Shown here: positions 32,438 through 45,323 of the stretch, one piece after another | Numbering within the stretch: the first letter of the stretch is position 1 | Layout of the letters: each line of letters opens with the position of its first letter | Assembly: GCA_002900995.3 (NCBI GenBank) | Contig: CM035310.1 | Coordinates: 897,176-961,175, forward strand | DNA from: Ganoderma boninense | Lineage: Eukaryota; Basidiomycota; Agaricomycetes; Polyporales; Polyporaceae | DNA length: 64,000 nucleotides | Reading direction: 5' to 3' | Made by a program: the position numbers and the translations under genes | The notes under the pieces: generated by a model | Databases searched by the model: none | What the model was told of the DNA's origin: nothing | What the model saw: only the letters and a program-made list of their open reading frames with translations

Positions 32438-32791
32438 GGGCCTGGGCCTGAATCACCTTCCCTGCGTGTGCTCTCCTTCACTTTCGGAGCTCTGAGTCTG
32501 ACGACTTGCCCTTTCCCGCGGTGTCCTGCCCTTCCTCTAGATCTCCCGCGATCGACTTCTCGCCATCGCCCCATCATCCGCGTCTTTCGAAATTCACATC
32601 CTGGCTTCGGTCTCAGCTCAGACATACGATCGAATGCGGCGCTTGGGGCCCTTCCTTTCTGGCGGGAGCTTTGCCGGGGTGACCACTGACGGTGAGTCTC
32701 TATGTTAGCTCTTGTTTTTCTAGGTGGCAGCACTGTGGGACGAAGCCTCCATTCAGTGTAGGACACGTATGGCAGAGATCGGAAGGTGGGT

Positions 32792-32891
32792 NNNNNNNNN
32801 NNNNNNNNNNNNNNNNNNNNNNNNNNNNNNNNNNNNNNNNNNNNNNNNNNNNNNNNNNNNNNNNNNNNNNNNNNNNNNNNNNNNNNNNNNN
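32792..32891. other. Assembly gap (100 N)
   Basis: Exactly 100 unknown bases, a conventional scaffold-gap size, so the true length is not known. Frames reported across it are meaningless. Confidence 0.98.
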
Positions 32892-35800
32892 GTCTTTTGT
32901 AGCTCGCAGCCAGCAGCGGCATTTGGCATTTGGCACCCCGCTGTATGCACACCAGACTCTCCAGACTCCAGACGCCCAAGACGTCGCGGTTTACGTACGG
33001 TGTACGGTGTACGGTGCAGAACCCAACGCCACAACGTCAAGCACCGGCTGCGGGACTCCGACTGGACGACGATGACATAAGGGGTCCCGACTCAGGATTC
33101 AGGACGTCGTGCTGGAGTTCCCATTCCCGACTATAGTATTCGTGTTGGTACTGTCGCGGGTTCCCATCTTCCTTCCTTTTCCTTCCTTCGTGTCTTACTT
33201 TCCTTTTTTTTTCTGCGTCTTCCTTGGGCGTGCGAACCAGTGCGGAGTGCGGGTCTGCGGCGGCGCGGCCGTCCGTCGAAGCTCGGAGCCTGTCCCCGAG
33301 GGCGGAGGCCGGAGGGACGGGGCGGTGCCGACCTCGTCTGCACGTGGAGCAGTGCAGACAAGGGCCTGGCGCGGCGTCGGTGTCGGTGTCGGGGGACGGG
33401 CCCGGTCGCGCGGCGGGGTGCGGCGGGGCTGCGGCCCAGTGGGGGATCGTCGGGGGGTTCGCGAAGGGAGAGCCAACGGTTCACGGGTAGGGCGTGCGTG
33501 TGTGCGTGCGTGTGGTGGGTACGCGTGCGACGGCCGGCCAGCCGGTGGGACAGAAGGCAGAACGGGCTCGGGCCTGAGAAAAGTAAGAGGGGCGAGGACG
33601 ATGGGGCGGAATGGAAAGGGAAAGGGAAAGTACTTCACTGGGTACGCGCTGAGGACCGCGATGGAAGGAATCGCGCGCAATTAGCGTACATGCTGCAGAC
33701 GTACGAACGCGGTCAGCGATCGGTAGAGGACTGAGAACCACCGAAATAGCCTGAAGCTGAAGCTTGTTGAGGGCGAGGTGGGAGATGCGACTAGCGAGTG
33801 CGCGCGGGCCGCGCGGGCTGACGGTTGGTGGGCGAAGGTTGTAACTTGCGTTCATATCGGACTGGAGAAGTCGCGAGCCCGAGGCGCACCAGCAAACATA
33901 GCTCCTTCTAGTAAGTCGCGGCACTGGCATGTGTTGGTGGGGCCGAACAGCAGCAGCTCGTCCCCGACGGTCGTGGAACGCCACAGCGCGTGGTGATGGA
34001 AACGGCGTATAGTCGTCCTGAGCGCCCTGGAGTATTGGACGCCGACAGGACCTTCGCGTCAGCGAGAGTCTGTCTTCGGCCGGAAGGAGGGAAGTCGCGT
34101 ACACTGTACAGTCGCTGTGACGTCGCGCGGGCGCCATCGCACAAACGTTAACGTTAACGTAGACGCACGCTCGCCGTCGGGAAGGGATAAGTATGGTGGC
34201 GTAGGGATCTCGCGCGGGGAAATGTGGCAGCGCTGTGGGAAGGCGCGGGTAAGCCTGCGGCCTAAGGCCTGAGACCTGAGACCTATGAGCGTGCGCACTA
34301 CGGTCCATCCAGTCGGGGGATCGGGGACGCACCCTATCATTGTCTATGGCACTGCAGCAGCGACAGCGATTCTGCGCCGAGCCCGTGCCTGGCGCCTTGA
34401 GGATTCTCGTACACCGCAAAGTTTGCACTGAAGACGAAGGAAGCGACAACGTTCAACGTTCAGCGCTGGACGTTGAGTGGTCGGTCCGGGTGCACTAGGT
34501 GGTGCACCACACACACTGGCTTGGTGGCTGGCTGAGCTCCGTCCCAGTCCGAAGCCTTCACGGCGTGGCCGCTGCGTGTTCGTCTTCTAATGAGTGGCAG
34601 GCTGCGCCGCCGGTCGACATGGACAGTTTGCGTTGCGTTTGCGTTTGCGTTTGGGAACGGGCGCGTGCTGGCACGGCATAGCAGTACTAGAAAGGAAGGA
34701 AGCGTGGGCACGCCAGGTGTGGGCCGAGCGAGCGAAGGCGGAACGAGGAGATCGTCGCTCGCGGCGTGGTTCTCGAGCCCGGCGATGTCCCCTCAGGTTC
34801 GGGGACGGGATCTCTGGTGCGGCTGCAGTTGTCAGGCCGGCCAGATCTGCACTCTCGTTCTGAACCGTATCTGAAAAAAAAAAAAAAACAGGACGAAGAC
34901 GAAGACGCACCGAGTGCGGTCGTGGTGGGCTGGATGGGCGTCCGTTCCCGTTCCTGCCTGCGGCGGGCGGCATCCTGGGCTCGATCCTATACTTACCGAA
35001 CATGATGATGCTGTAGGTGAAGATGAGTGCCGAATGTGGGATCCTGGCTGGCCATACCGCTCGAGGGCCTCCTACGCGTCGCCGTCCAGGCCTGTGCTCG
35101 CACACTCCAGACCGACGGAGCATCCGTGAGCCGAGCGACGGCTCGACGGCTCGCGCGCATGTGCTCGCGTTGCGGCTTCGACGCAGGTTAGAGGTTTTCG
35201 CGCGCGCGCAATGTGGGCGGGTGGGTGCGATTCGGGCGCTAGAAAGACGCACAGATCAGCATCGAAGCTGGGAGAAGGTGTGGGGATTAAGGCGGCGTGC
35301 GACAATGATAGCGGGCGGGTCGTGTCTTACTTACCCGACGATTGAGTAACTTTTACCTGTGTACAAACCCCGACGGAAGCCGCAGCCGCACGGTGACGTC
35401 GGCGCATCACGGATGGTGTGGACGAGCAAGTCAGTATCGTATTAGCCGTATTCCAAAAGCTGCGGCGTTGCTGCAGATCCCATCTGGCATCTTTGTACAT
35501 AGTGTCACGAGGGGGGGGACCAGTCGCGAAGCGGACTCTCCATATGTTGATGTTTGTGTTTCTTCGGGCTGAGGTGGCGGTCGTCCAGCCGACGGTGTTT
35601 CTTCGAAGGTTTGTGTGTGGTCCCACTTCCCCGCTCCCCATAACGAAGCTGAAGTTTTGCAGCCGGAGCGCCGCACAGCGTACGGACTTAAGTTAGATGG
35701 CGCAGGAGAAAAGGTCCGAGCGATTCCGGACCCTGATTGTCGGGGAGCACGCTGCGCTACATATTGTACTTACCGCCGTCAATTCCGCCGACATTACTCG

Positions 35801-38800
35801 CAGCAGCGCCGCGGGGGATGTGCGTGCGCATACACATACATTCGCATCTTCGTGCATTGCGACTCCACTCTACCGTAGAAGCGGGGTCGTGCAGGCCTGA
35901 AGGCCTGAAGAACGGCATCCTAGGTCCGCTTGCGTGCATGCATACATGGGACCGCGCGCGAGCTACGGCACAAATCGAGGTGCGGCCGACTGGGATTCCT
36001 AAGCTGCAGTTCGGTGGTCTACGGCGAGGATCCCGTCTCTTGCGGAGACAGAGTGCGGGTCCGGCGCCACGGCTGCCTGCCCGATCCGTGGACAAGTCTG
36101 GGGGACCTGCAGCTGCCTGCCATCTTCGAGTGCTCTGCGTCACCACAGCGCGGGCGCGCACCTGCACTCCTCGCGGTGCACGTTCGAACTTGGACTTGCC
36201 CGAGGCTTGGAGTTCTACTTAGTTCTTACCACAGCAAGTCGGTGCCGGAGCAGGATCTCCATATTGATATTGGCAGGAGCACGACGGAAGGCACAAAGAT
36301 AGCGGGCGGCATTGTTCGATCTGCGAACGCCACAAGTCGAGATTGGTCAGTGGACGCAGACTAGTGCTGCTGTCAGGACATGGAGGCCTCGAGAGAGATA
36401 CAGCACTTACTTACGAGAATGGTTAGCCGCGCGACGCATCTGCTTCCGCTGCGTCGCTGAGCGCTGAGTGCTGAGCAGTGAGTACGGCGTAGCACGGGAG
36501 TCCGGTACGAGGAAAATTCACCATGCTGGCCAGGAGTCACTAGTCAGGACGGGGCTTCAACTTCGAAGCTTCAATGGCATCACCGCCCCGCGCGAATGCG
36601 AGTGGACATTGGCCAACGCTGGTGATGACGCGGCCTGCGATCAGCATCGTTCACCTTGGCTCGCGAAGACAACGTAGCTCCAGAGATCAGAGTGCTATGC
36701 TTCAATGCTCCTGTGTCCACCCAGGAATTCCTCGGCGGGCACCCAGGACCCAGGTGACCGCGCTGGTGCGATCCTCGCTGTGCGTGCCACACCTGCGTCT
36801 GCAGCGTTGCGCTGGGAGAAAGATTCTCCCCTCTTGGGTGCTGCCCTAGTGTCGCTTCTCTCCGACCAGCAGCGGACTAAGTCTAGCCTGTGCAGGCTGT
36901 TATCGCTCGCGCAATTGCGGGGATCTGCGTGAGGAAACGCGATGCGATACGATGTGCCCGGCATCTGCTCCACAGCACTCAATAATGTCAATGGAAGACG
37001 CGACGCGAGGCCCTGGCATCAGGACTCGGGCAGCGCGCAGCGTGTTGGGCTGGTGGCCGCGCCTAGTGTCCTGTGCCTCCTGTACATACGTAAATAGCAG
37101 CATTAGGCGGCGGGGGACGTTCCTGTAGGAGCAAAAGAGGCTCACGGACGGGGCGCAAATCAAATCGCGGATGCTCGGCAGCGAGAGGGAGGCGAGCCTC
37201 GAAAAGCGGAAACGAGACCTGGCGTGCGGAGGAATCGGTCGCGATGAGGAGGAGATTGCCGGCCGGGGAGGGCAGCATGCACGGCGCAATGCGGCCGCAG
37301 CACGCTGGAAACACGAGGTTCGGGGAGGTGCGCAGAGGGGAACACTCACCAGCTGCATGTACTGTACAGTACAGTATTCTCGGGATGGTTGATTTGCTCG
37401 CCGGCGGGGCTTACGAGGGCTTACGCGAAGGGACTCGGGCTTCTCGCGGGCGACGAGGATACCGCACCCACGGCGGGAAAATAGAAGTGCTGGTCCCATA
37501 CGATACGCTGCTGCGGGGACGTGCTATCAGCTCGTCCAACAGAACGATGCTGTTGCGACCGGGCCGTGCTGGCGCACCGTCCGTAGCCTTGGTTGCAGAG
37601 GCCTCTTCGGGATTTTCGGCACTTAAGGACTTAGAGCGCGCCCGTGTCAGTGACTGATTGAATTGAGGAGGAGTTCGATAGCACGCGACGAGCAGCCGCC
37701 GCGCGACACGCACCGGCGAGGAGTGGGTGCAGTAAGCAGGAGGATGCCTATATCGAGACGAGCTTCAGGGGAATTGAAAACATGCGTCATGGACGATAAG
37801 AATTAAGCATCGGACTGATAGCGGGGATGGCATGAGAGCTGAGATTGAGATCCTCCGCCGCGCCTTGCGTTGTACGCCTGGCCCGCGGGAGGGGTGCGCG
37901 GGAGAAGCCGCCACGACATCCGCTGGCCTCGAGGCGGAGGCGGGGGATCTCCGGTCGAGGACAGTGGAGGATGTGGACGTCCGTGGGTTGCAGCGTTCCG
38001 TGTCCTCCCGCACGCATCGCTGGCACTGTGCAGTGTGCACGAGTCGTGCACGTTATGCATGCCAAATCCTGCTGATTCCTGCTGATTCCTGCACTGATTG
38101 CTGGCGATAAGCATGGATATGTGCACACTGGACCAGCGATGGCTGACGCGCTGACGTACCATCGACCTCGGCGGTTGTGGCGCCATAGATGATATGCAAT
38201 ACGCGGACCTCGGATACGACTGTCCTGGATGGCATCCTCGTGGTGGTTTGGAAGACGCCCTGGAAGATCAGGAGATGGAGAAAGTGCGGCATGAGCAACT
38301 TACAGTAGCAACACCAACAGAGGCGGTCCAGTTTCACCAATTATGTCCTGATATATAGCGAACATGTTCGGACATATCCGTTCTACCTAGCAGCCGGTAC
38401 CTGACGAAATCAGACATGAGTTCTAGCGTGTTAATGATGGTGGCCGAGGAGAGATACGAGAACTAGTCGATGTTCACCCACTGGTAGTACAGACGGTGGT
38501 GAATTCTAGGCATATTAACTGAGGCCAGGAAGCTAGGTCCAGGTGGGTTGGGTCGTACGAGCAGCATTCGGCGAAGAGTCAAGCAAAGGAAGAGATGTGG
38601 TGTGTATTCTCGTTCAAGTGGCAGTCCAACATGGCCTAGGAGGGCGCTTGCTGCTTAGCGCCTTTCCATGCGCGCCGGCAATGGCCGACTGCACATCGGC
38701 ACCAATTGACTCAGAACAAGTCAAAACTACAGTTCCAATCCTCTCGCTCTTATTCTCAGAGCATTGTTTCAGATTTTTATGCGGTACGACAGGGAATAAT

Positions 38801-39573
38801 GCAGGTTTCCTCAAGTTTGTCAGTGAATGGTAGTTCAAATGGAAAGCGGCATTCACGCCCGGCGCCATTGCAGCGTTGGCCATCGCTGGCCCGGGGGGGA
38901 GGTGGGGTTCTCCTCGACCGTGACATGAGAAACGGTAAAAGTCCTTTCTCGCCTTTGTTCAACCTTCCCTTGCAGAACGTTAATCAAACTCGTCTTAGCT
39001 CTTCATGAATATACCTCCCTGATGACAAGTTATTTGTTTTCTAGTACTCTCGGAAATTCAACGTAGAAGCCTGTACAAAAAGTACGTGTACCATAGTCTG
39101 CCCTTAAGTACATCGACTATCCAGACGGTATGCTGCCAATCCGACTCGAAGGCACCGGATGGGCGAGGTGCGAGGTGCTAGCCTCGAAGAAATTACTCTT
39201 GTGCAGGTTACCGTCCCTGTTGCGATATTGTGAGTCCGTCGAGCTCAATTGAATAGTCCTTCAGATTTATGAACAGTTAATGACAGGTGTAGTATACAGC
39301 CATCAACTTTCCATTACTTTACTTCTGACTGCACAAATATTTCTTGCAGGGGCCACTCGACATGGCCTACGAAGACCGCAATATATACTTGGTTACTCAC
39401 AATCGACAATCAACAATGTCAGGCACAAATCTCGATCGTCACTTCGAAACGCCCGAACGTCCATCGGAGTCCGGAGGGAGTCGGAGGGGCGAGCAAGTCT
39501 GCGGCTTGCTGCAGACCTGCTTTTTTTCCTGCGGTGACTCTCTCACACACTTCCCTGTTCCACCAACTTCGAA

Positions 39574-41426
39574 ATGGCTGCTGACTCGGAACCTCGTTCT
39601 ATTGCCGACTTCCCAGACATAATCTACCATGTCGTGCCGCACCTCGATCCGGGACGAGCGCACCAGGGTTCCGATGCGTCCAAATTGGCCCGCCAATCTC
39701 TCGCTCGGTTGGCCAGAACCCACAGGAACTTCACTGCACCAGCTTTGAAGACACTATGGCGACGTTTGCCTAACGACAAGCCCCTTGCGGACCTCCTTTG
39801 CGCACTGGGGATCTCCGAGAGACATCGCATACCGAACTCAGACTCTGGAAATAGTAACATACTCAAGTTCCTCAGACTGGACACACACAATATCGCACTC
39901 GACCCAGACCAGCTAAATGAAGTAGCACAGAGTTGGGGGGTTTTATGGGGCATTCATTACTCATATGTATGGCTTCGACCCCTCTCCCCGTCCAGGTTGC
40001 TAATTGATAGTACTCGCTGATGTAGACTTTGTGTGGCCCTGATGACCCCTCTGCTCATCCCAACTGGAGGCGGTTCGCAGAGTACGCTGCCTACGTACGG
40101 ACGATCTCGGGCCTTTTTGCGTTCGACGGTCCCAAGCGGCTGGAGCTCTGGGAGGATTTAGGACGTCGTATCGCCCCAGCTGCCCTGCTCCCTCGCTTGG
40201 AAGCAGTTTCGTTCCGAACGGACATGGGCCTGTGCGAGTTCTCCGCAGGCACCTTCTTCTTGATGTCCCACTCGGTCACTTCATTCGAGTACGGCAGCCG
40301 TGCCACCGCCAATAGCCCCCAGGTTCACTTCGCTTTCGCCCGAGCGTTCACTTCCGCCTCAGAAATACAGAGGGTCCGCATTCCCGTCCAACCCTGGGAG
40401 AACATGCATATGCCTGGAAAGCGCGTCTCCCATGTTGAGGTTATCCCGAAAGTCGATTCAAAGCGCCTCAAGTACCTTGCCCAGTTCCAACATCTCCGTT
40501 CTCTCAGCCTATCGCTCAAGTTCCACAATCCAGCTGAGGGCAACATGCTCACGTATCCCCGCCTCGAAACCTTGGATCTCAAGGGGTACTGGACAGACCA
40601 GATGACGCTCCTCAACTCGACCCATGCCCCCAAGTTGCGCACACTTTCCCTCGAAGTCTGGCAGCGTGGTTCAGCCCAGCTGTTTGCGGCATGGGCCTCT
40701 CAGTGCTTGAACACTATCCCCGCCAGGTGTCCATTCCTCACAAGTCTGACCGTCCTCGTGAACTCCAGCCCTCCCCTACCATTATTCGCATCATGCCAGC
40801 GCCATCCTATTCTGGACTGGACCTTCCCCGTCTCGTTCGTTGACGACCTCGTCCGCCCCCTCCTCGCCCTGCGCACCCTGCGCACGCTCACGCTCATCCT
40901 CCCCAACTACATCGACTTCAAATGCTCGTCTGACGAGCTTCGCATCATAACGGAGGCGTTGCGCAACCTCGAGGCGCTCCACATCCAGCTCTGGGACTAC
41001 TTCACGCTGAACGGCCTCCCCGAGCACCCCGGCGCCGGGGACCATCCGTGCGGAGGGCCGTTCGCCGCCATAGCGCACTTCGCACGCAACTGCCCCCGCC
41101 TGCGGACGTTGCACCTGCCTCCGATGGATGCAACCCACCTCGACGTGCTCGACGATGCGCTTAGGATTTCGAGTCGCGACACGCATGGATTGGAAAACCT
41201 CGTTGTGTCGAAATTGAAGATCGAAACAGGAGCGGGAGGTGTCCACGCCTCGCAGGCCCCTCAGTTGACCCAGAAGGCGGAGGAGTTCGTCAAGGGCGTT
41301 TTCCCGGCTGCCGCGTGGCGCTTCAGAAAGGACGGGATCGCACTCGACGATGGGTGGCTGGTAGTACGCGAACACGCTTGTTGTCTGGACTGCGACGACC
41401 TGCAACTGTCGGCTCAGAAACTCTGA
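39574..41426 (+). CDS. F-box/LRR protein with an F-box-proximal insertion
   Basis: Inferred structure is join(39574..39966,40026..41426), 597 aa. The 59-nt intron (GTATGG...GTAG) sits after SY in phase 0, as in the sisters at 24,312 and 41,861. The F-box (SEPRSIADFPDIIYHVVPHLD, HRNFTAPALKTLWRRLPND) is followed, before the intron, by about 20-30 residues (ILKFLRLDTHNIALD and following) not present in the sisters. Exon 2 has the usual HPNWRRFAEYAAYVRTISG start, leucine-rich repeats, ALHIQLWDYFTL and FARNCPRLRTLHLPPMD blocks, and the HACCLDCDD tail. No lesion is seen. Role as for the other members: probable SCF substrate receptor. Confidence 0.82.
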
Positions 41427-41860
41427 CCGGTATCCAGCCTGATCGTGTCCTGTATTTCAGATGACGAAGCACTGTGCTAGATATTTAGGCTTGCTTGAAT
41501 GGTCCGCCAAGTCCATTGGCCACCGTCCATAAAGTCCCTGACGTCGTGCGTAATCCACTTGCAGGCTGGTGATCCATAGCCTAGTAGCTAGTATGTGCTC
41601 CGTGTATTCCAAGCGCTAGACGTGCTGAACAGATTTTTGGGCTGCGAGATTTGGGTGTAGCATTCTGAGGGTGAGGCGGAAGTGGACCGTGACGGCTGAG
41701 AGAAGGATCCTACGGCAGGCCCGGCGTCCGAGTCGAAGTTGGTCGAGACCCCAAATGACGCCCAGCAAGTGCACGTGGTGAACGGTGCTGCGTTAGCGTA
41801 CTTTGTCGTAGGTGACTGGCCACTCTATTTGGGCTCTCTCCTGTTCAACCAGCTCAGAAA
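41427..41860. other. Spacer and promoter of the next F-box/LRR gene
   Basis: The last 110 bases resemble the upstream region of the gene at 24,312 (ACGCCCAGCAA, GTTAGCGTA, GGGCTCTCTCC and CAGCTCAGAAA words), so the promoter was copied along with the gene. Confidence 0.55.
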
Positions 41861-43627
41861 ATGGACTCAGAGGTAGAAGCGCGTTCTATCGCCGACCTTG
41901 CGGACATCATGTACCTCATAGTATCATATCTCGATCCGGAACGACCGCATCTGCGTTATGATGCGTCCAAGTCAGCGCGCCGCTCTCTCGCTCGATTGGC
42001 CAGGACCCACAGGAACTTCACCGAACCAGCCTTGATGACACTATGGCGACGCTTGCCTGACGACAAACCTCTCGCGGACCTCCTTTGTGCACTAGGGATC
42101 GCCGAGAGACACTGCACACCGGACTCACTAGCAGACTCGGCGGTTGACTTCTCATATGTACGTTTTCAATTCGTCTCGCCATACGGATTGCTCATTGATA
42201 GTTTGCCTATGTAGACCTTGTGTGGCCCAGACGACCCCTCTGTTCATCCCAACTGGAGGCGGTTCAAAGAGTACGCTGCCTACGTACGAGCAATCGCGGG
42301 TCTTTTCGCATTCGACGGTCCCAAGCGGCTAGAGCTCTGGGAGGACTTGGGGCGTTGTATCGCCCCCGCTCCCTTGCTCCCTCGCTTGCAAGCGGTCTCG
42401 TTCCGAGAGGACATGACTCAACGCAAGATCGCCGCGGGCACCTTTTACTTGCTGTCACGCTCCGTCACCTCGCTTGAGTACGGCGGCCGCGAATACTACA
42501 ACCCCGCGATCCATTTCGCCTTGGTGCGGGCGTTCGACTCCGTTGAGGAAATAGAGAGGATCCGTATACCCATGCAACCCTGGGAGGGCATGCATACCCT
42601 TGGTAACCGTGTCTGCCATGTCGAGGTTATCCCGGAGATCGAGTCAAGGTCCCTCAAGTACCTTGCCAAATTCCAGCACCTCCGCTCTCTCAGCCTATCG
42701 CTCCGGACCATCGATCGAGAGGATGGCGTGCTCACGTACCCCCGGCTCGACACCTTGGCTCTCAAGGGACACTGGGCGGACCACACAGCGCTCCTCAACA
42801 TTGTCCACGCCCCGAACCTCCGCACGCTCTCCCTCGAAGTCCTGCAGCGCGGCGCCTCGTCTCAGACGTTTGCGAAACACACCTCCGAGTGCCTCAACGC
42901 CGTCTCCACAAGGTGTCCGTCCCTCCCAGGGCTCGTCGTCTACATGAACCCGAGCCTTCCCAACCCGCCGATGTACAGCGTCCGCAGCCGCTACCGCATG
43001 CTGCAGAGCGCCTCCCCGGTCTCCCTCGCCAGCGTCGTCGGCCCCCTCCTCGCGCTGCACGCCCTGCGCGCGCTCACGCTCGTCCTCCCAGACTACATCG
43101 ACATCAGCTGCTCGTCTGGCGACCTCCGCGCGATGTCAGAGGCGTGGCCCGGCCTCGAGGCGCTCCACATCCAGCTCTGGGACTACTTCACGCTCAAGGG
43201 CCGCCCCCACCACCCCGGCGCCGGCGCCGGGCCGCGCGGAGGGCCGCTCGCCGCCCTCGCGCACTTCGCGCGCAACTGCCCCCGCCTACGGACACTGCAC
43301 CTGCCTCCCATGGACGCGACCCGACTGCTCGAGGCCGCGGTGCTCGACGGCGCGACGCCGCTTTCAGGTCGCGGCGGGCACGGCTTGCAGAGCCTCGTCG
43401 TGCCGAAATTGAAGCTCGAAACGGAAGCGGGACGTGACTATTACGCGTCGCGGGCCCAGTTGGCGGAGCGGGTGGCGGAGTGCGTCAAGGACGTATTCCC
43501 TGCGGCCGCGTGGCCCTTCAGGAAGGAGGGGGTTCAAGTTGCACTCGAGGACGAATGGCTGGTTGTACGCGACAACGCTTGTTGTCTCGACTGTGACGAC
43601 CGGCAGCTGTCGGCCCAGAAATTCTAG
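41861..43627 (+). CDS. F-box/LRR protein, two exons (unit 2)
   Basis: Inferred structure is join(41861..42157,42215..43627), 569 aa. The 57-nt intron (GTACGT...TGTAG) follows FSY in phase 0. It is the closest relative of the gene at 24,312: the F-box reads RSIADLADIMYLIVSYLDPER and HRNFTEPALMTLWRRLPDD. Exon 2 shares long blocks such as FAFDGPKRLELWEDLGR and FREDMTQRK. The leucine-rich repeat region has ALHIQLWDYFTLKG and FARNCPRLRTLHLPPMD, and the tail has NACCLDCDD. GC content rises strongly in the 3' half, as in the sisters. No lesion. Confidence 0.83.
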
Positions 43628-45231
43628 TCGGCGTTCAGCCGGCTGGCGTCTTGTCTTTCCTTGCTCCCGATAGCGGCGACGCAGGGCATACATGGCGCGA
43701 ACACCGAAGCCATGCGACGGCAATGGTCAAAGAATGAATACGAGGAAACACTACGTTGAGGTCTGCATTCGTCTACAGCGACCGACACATGGAGGTACCC
43801 GTTCATGTATCGACCCACTGACCCCGAAAACAACGTCGAAGAGCGCGACGAGCCCCGGGCGCCTCGCCCTAAGTATCTGTCGCCCCTTTCCGCTCCAGGT
43901 TGCGAAAATGTGCATACTTTCGAAGGTAAACTGGTGCGTCGCTGGTCGACGAGCAGCGTGTTTACCAAACGTGACCGAGAAGCACTTACTTTGCATTGCG
44001 ATGAACCCTACCGAGCAGTCTCCTTGCAGCTCCCTACTTTGAAGCCCTCACCCTTGTCGAAACAGCACGGCGGATGCGTCACAACACGAGTATGTAAGAC
44101 GTGGGGATGAGCCTGCGGATACCATGTCAGCCCTCGAGCGAGACGAAAACATCGTGAAAAGTCGAGATCAGATAAATGATGCTAGTCTACACAGCGTCGT
44201 TAAGACAGGGATAACTTTTTCACGTCATATCGACGAAGTGTAGGAAACTGAGACTCGCCTGTCACTGTCAGAGCTCGAGCACCAGCGGGCGGAGCCTTCG
44301 AACCGAAGGTCGATGATTGATTGTTTGCAGGGACTCCTAGAGGGCGAGAGAAAAGAAAATGATAAAGATTGACAGGACTCGAATTGATGTCGGTATGAAT
44401 GGAGCCGACGAGGGTTCTGCACTGGTGGTGGAGCGCGACCAAGACTGCCACTGCTGGCAAGAAAAGGCGGGACGGCCACATCGACACCTTGTTAGCGCTG
44501 GGGGATTTTCCGGGCCGGAGCGTCCCGGGAGCAACCGACAACAAACTGGTCTTAGGTAAGAACGCACGATTTCCCGTGAACAGAACAACATTCACCATGG
44601 CCCTGTTCCTCCATGTTCAACTTCTAAAGGATGCTTGCACCGTCGGGACGGTCGCAGACTGTTCGAGACATTTACTTTAGTAATGGATCAGTCCTGCAGC
44701 CTAAGGGACGAAGAGTCGCCAGGCCACCTTTCTGAAGCTCTCCAACACTGCGAAGGGCCTTCCCGCGACCATTTACGACTCAGACTAATGAGCCGATGTC
44801 TTCAATTGCTCACACTACCCGGAGAATGCGACTACGTAAGAACTATCCCTCTATTACTCTTCCAAGTTGTGTATGAAGTAACTCGTTTGTTGACGCTATA
44901 GCTTTTCGCAGAGCATCGCCCTTATATCAGACCGAGACACATGACCGTGTTCGCTAATAAACAACTGAAAGACAGGCCATTCTTGCAAAACAAAATGAAT
45001 TGAGAACCAGGATTGCCGAGGTGGGTGAGCTGGAAGGAGTCCCTTTCCGCAACGGAGGGCATGCCGTCTCCGAATCCCGCGTCAACGTCATCGACGCCCT
45101 CGGGTTCGTTTGATGGAAGAATCGTCCTCGGCACATGACGACCCTTCTGGCTTCGCGCGCTCCATATGGCTCATATCAGTCTTGCACTGGCTGATCCAGC
45201 TCTTTGGCGTATCGTAGCAGTCCCGCAGCGT
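43628..45231. other. Spacer of duplication unit 2
   Basis: No gene recognised. About 44,145-44,285 and 45,130-45,320 match the corresponding spacer and promoter of unit 1. The rest has only short frames. Confidence 0.5.
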
Positions 45232-45239
45232 ATAAATAC
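45232..45239 (+). promoter_or_regulatory. TATA box of the intact glycosidase-like gene
   Basis: TATAAATA, 92 bases upstream of the ATG at 45,324. It is mutated to CATAAATA in the broken copy. Confidence 0.7.
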
Positions 45240-45323
45240 ACAGGAGGGTAGCATCACTGGCCTTCTCGGATGCCCCAATTTCCACTGAGGGCACCAAGCA
45301 CGACTCTTAGGGCAGCTGACAAG

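Larger units (their letters stand above)
31804..39573. other. 7.8-kb stretch without recognisable genes
   Basis: No domain or paralog match on either strand. Composition is uneven and GC-rich from 33.2 to 37.7 kb, where many overlapping frames are shadows. Several consensus GTAAGT donors are readable on the reverse strand (near 34,995, 35,330, 35,772 and 36,410), so an unrecognised reverse transcript is possible. It holds a 100-base assembly gap, a minisatellite at about 32,367-32,437 and a poly-A run at about 34,874-34,888. Confidence 0.4.

Noticed and set aside
32194..33080. Frames running through the N stretch
   Set aside because: They cross 100 unknown bases, so translation is meaningless there.
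33481..34449. 322-codon reverse frame
   Set aside because: Low-complexity Arg/Ser/Pro composition, no domain, overlapping frames on the other strand, and no start context. Looks like GC-rich non-coding DNA.
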